A stretch of DNA of 64,000 bases from Bugulina stolonifera (taxonomy: Eukaryota; Bryozoa; Gymnolaemata; Cheilostomatida; Bugulidae). Where the stretch lies: the NCBI GenBank assembly GCA_935421135.1, contig OW285190.1:14580501-14644500 (forward strand), read 5' to 3'. Both the position numbers and the translations under genes were made by a program. Positions within the stretch are counted from its first letter, which is position 1. Every line of letters starts with the position of its first letter. The notes under the pieces were generated by a model. It was not told where the DNA came from, did not search any database, and saw only the letters and a program-made list of their open reading frames with translations. Positions 61,873 to 64,000 of the stretch are shown here, piece after piece.

Positions 61873-63049
61873 TGCCTCCAATCTAACGTAACAACTAACT
61901 GGTGATTGTGATGAGAAAAACAATTACATTTATTTGAAATGTCAGTATTTTAAATAAATATCCGTGAAATGAAAACCTGGAATCTGTCTGAACGTGTGTT
62001 TTATTAGCGTAACGGGACAATGTAACAATAGGAACATAAATACACGAGACTAAGATCTTGGTTATATGCAATACAGTAATATTGTAACAATCAAAATTGT
62101 AAAGTTCTTCACTGCTAGTATTGAGTTATATTGTCTTTTCAATAGTAATGCAAAAGTATGCAATGATACTGCAGTATTCAAATATTTGGAATAATTGATT
62201 ATAATTTTGGAGTTATCTTATCTCTAATAGATAACACAACTCCAGGTTTTATATGGGACAGTATTCTCCTAGGCTTACACAAGGTTACTACACGTAGATT
62301 TAAGGGCTATATGCATCTGTACTGCAAGAGACGGTCTAAATGATGCTATGAAAAACTTTTGTGATAGTCTTCCAGCTATGTCGAGAAAAATACACGATAA
62401 TTTAACAAATTAGTATGTCGATAATAGAGTATGTGATATAAATTATCACAATCCAATGGAGTAAATCCCGGGCCTACAGAGGCATGAATTAGATTCTTCA
62501 GGCCAAATAACTGACATAAAGACACCTGGGTGAAGCCCAAACCTATGAAATAATTTGCTAGGCAACCAGGCTAACAACCAGTCACCACTTCATGAAATTA
62601 ATAGTATAAACTGCATAGATTAATAATACAGTAGCGCATACATTTGCACATAAATTACAAACTCAGCTAATAACGGGTAGAGAGAACAGGTAAAAGACAA
62701 ACTATAGAAATCAATGACTATAGAATAGAATAATTAGAATTGCTGTAGTAGCCTAGTGGAGCTGAGATAATTGTTTGATCAATCAATACAATGAACAGCA
62801 AACAAGCTTGGCAAATCATTGACTGGAATTGTTTGTGTTAAGTCGGAACTATTCGAAGTTCTAAGATATATTACAATCTGTTTACTTCACTACCAACCCA
62901 GTTACAGCGTGTGGCAGTATCTAAAACTATCTATTTCAACAAACCATACGGTTATGAGGCGTTCTACAGAAATATCTACTGATTGTGAAGTCAGTAGGTG
63001 AAAGCTGCAGCGAATAGAAAGCAGCAGGCAGTAAGCTGACAGCACTAAT
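61873..63049. other. Upstream region of the giant gene
   Basis: Expected to hold the promoter and 5' untranslated region of the giant gene. I see no TATA box at a convincing distance. A hairpin form of the dispersed motif (GGAGTTATCTTATCTC, then GATAACACAACTCC) lies at 62209-62243. No gene is supported. Confidence 0.45.
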
Positions 63050-63150
63050 ATGGTGTTTGCTAGGATTGTATTAGTCCAAGCAGCACTGTGGGTAGCTGGG
63101 TGCAACAGCAGCATCATAGTGAAGAGGAAGGTTGGATTAACATCTGATAG
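63050..63150 (+). CDS. Candidate first exon of a secreted protein (weak)
   Basis: ATG at 63050 opens MVFARIVLVQAALWVAGCNS, a plausible signal peptide, and the exon would end at the donor GTAGGT at 63151 in phase 2. A downstream segment after the acceptor at about 63286 closes quickly on TAA, giving a very short product, so the rest of the gene is not identified and may lie beyond 64000. Confidence 0.3.
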
Positions 63151-64000
63151 GTAGGTCAACATTGCATCTACACACATTAGCAATTTCAGAGCTTACATGT
63201 TGTCTACATCAATCATGGTGTTGCAGTTGGATATATCAGCATGCCAACCCAAATTTATTTTCCTTGCCTAGTCTTACTGTCACTATTAGCATGTTATCTG
63301 AGCTATAAAAGACAAGATAAAACTGTGAAAGCAGTTCATAACTGGAGGTTTAGCAACTGATTTAGTGTTTGAGGCTATGGGGTATGGAACTTTTAAACAC
63401 TCATATTCCAGGAAAAATTCGAGTGAATCAAGTCTTAATTATCTCCCCTGTATTGGTTATCTTCATATTACTAAAGTCAGACCATGATGCCTGTGAAGGA
63501 GTCAAGCGACCTCCATACTAAACTGATCAGGCTACACATAGTAGCACAGGCTATATAATACGATAGGATGACAGTGATACACAGGCTATTTAGGCTGTCC
63601 ACAGGTAAAATCTATTGCTACCCCAACTTTATTTATATCTACCAAACATGCAGTTATTAGTGCATCCCTTATACTAATATTGAGATTGTTAAGTCCCTCA
63701 AATTAGGCACTTAACGATTTGTTAGTGCACAATATTCAACAGGAAACAGTTTAAAAGCACTGAATTATAAACATTGTACATTGAATTTTAACAATAACAA
63801 TACAATTTTATTTTATAAAATCATTTGTGCAGCATACATGGTTCATAAGCCTAACACAATATTTGACTACTGCACCGAATAAACTATATTCTAAAGAAAA
63901 AAATGCTGTCTTTGGCTCTAGAGTCATACGCAGTGAATAAACATCTATTGTTGTTATGCTATGACTATGACTGACAACTTTGCTGCTTGAATAATCATGG
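63151..64000. other. Right edge without a supported gene
   Basis: No open frame with credible splice borders apart from the possible continuation of the 63050 exon. Confidence 0.4.

Overview
The window is nuclear DNA of an animal, most likely a marine invertebrate such as a sponge or lophotrochozoan; the lineage cannot be fixed from sequence alone. It is AT-rich. Genes are split into many short exons with consensus GT/AG introns, there are AATAAA polyadenylation signals and many microsatellites and minisatellites, and there are DNA transposons with intact terminal repeats. No bacterial gene organisation, rRNA or CRISPR is present.

Layout. 1-5293: the 5' part of a minus-strand gene for a probably secreted protein, running off the left edge, with tandem repeats in its introns and a weak plus-strand exon pair. 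5294-11112: no convincing gene, but two clean non-autonomous hAT elements (7518-8218 and 8806-9113, each with a perfect 8-bp target duplication) and a decayed tRNA-Asp-like repeat. 11113-11907: a two-exon gene for an 83-residue protein with an MGCIKS N-terminus (probable lipid anchor). 13448-16833: a five-exon plus-strand gene for a 259-residue protein of unknown family. 17629-61872: one very large minus-strand gene. I could chain 75 exons with phase agreement at all 74 junctions (9,429 coding bases, 3,142 residues). It ends tail-to-tail with the 259-residue gene at a shared polyadenylation region near 17350. 61873-64000: upstream of the giant gene, with one weak candidate plus-strand first exon at 63050-63150.

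Intron 19 of the giant gene holds a complete PIF/Harbinger transposon (44871-51301) with 26-bp terminal inverted repeats, a TAA target duplication, a four-exon DDE transposase and a convergent three-exon MADF-domain partner gene. Its transposase last exon is split by a second element (46348-49430; about 150-bp inverted repeats, 9-bp target duplication, Mutator-like). That element in turn holds a hAT-like MITE (48356-48634). Removing the nest would leave an intron of about 265 bp.

The most interesting object is the giant gene. I do not recognise its protein. It has a Cys/His cluster near the N-terminus, a long middle region with at least ten degenerate helical repeats built on a 'TLTKDE(L/V)' core, a basic Ser/Lys-rich region carried on many tiny exons (down to 21 nt), and an aromatic-rich C-terminus. 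The transposons and tandem repeats in its introns touch splice sites in several places: a 23-bp minisatellite copies a 5' splice site, and a MITE sits 22 nt from a 3' splice site.
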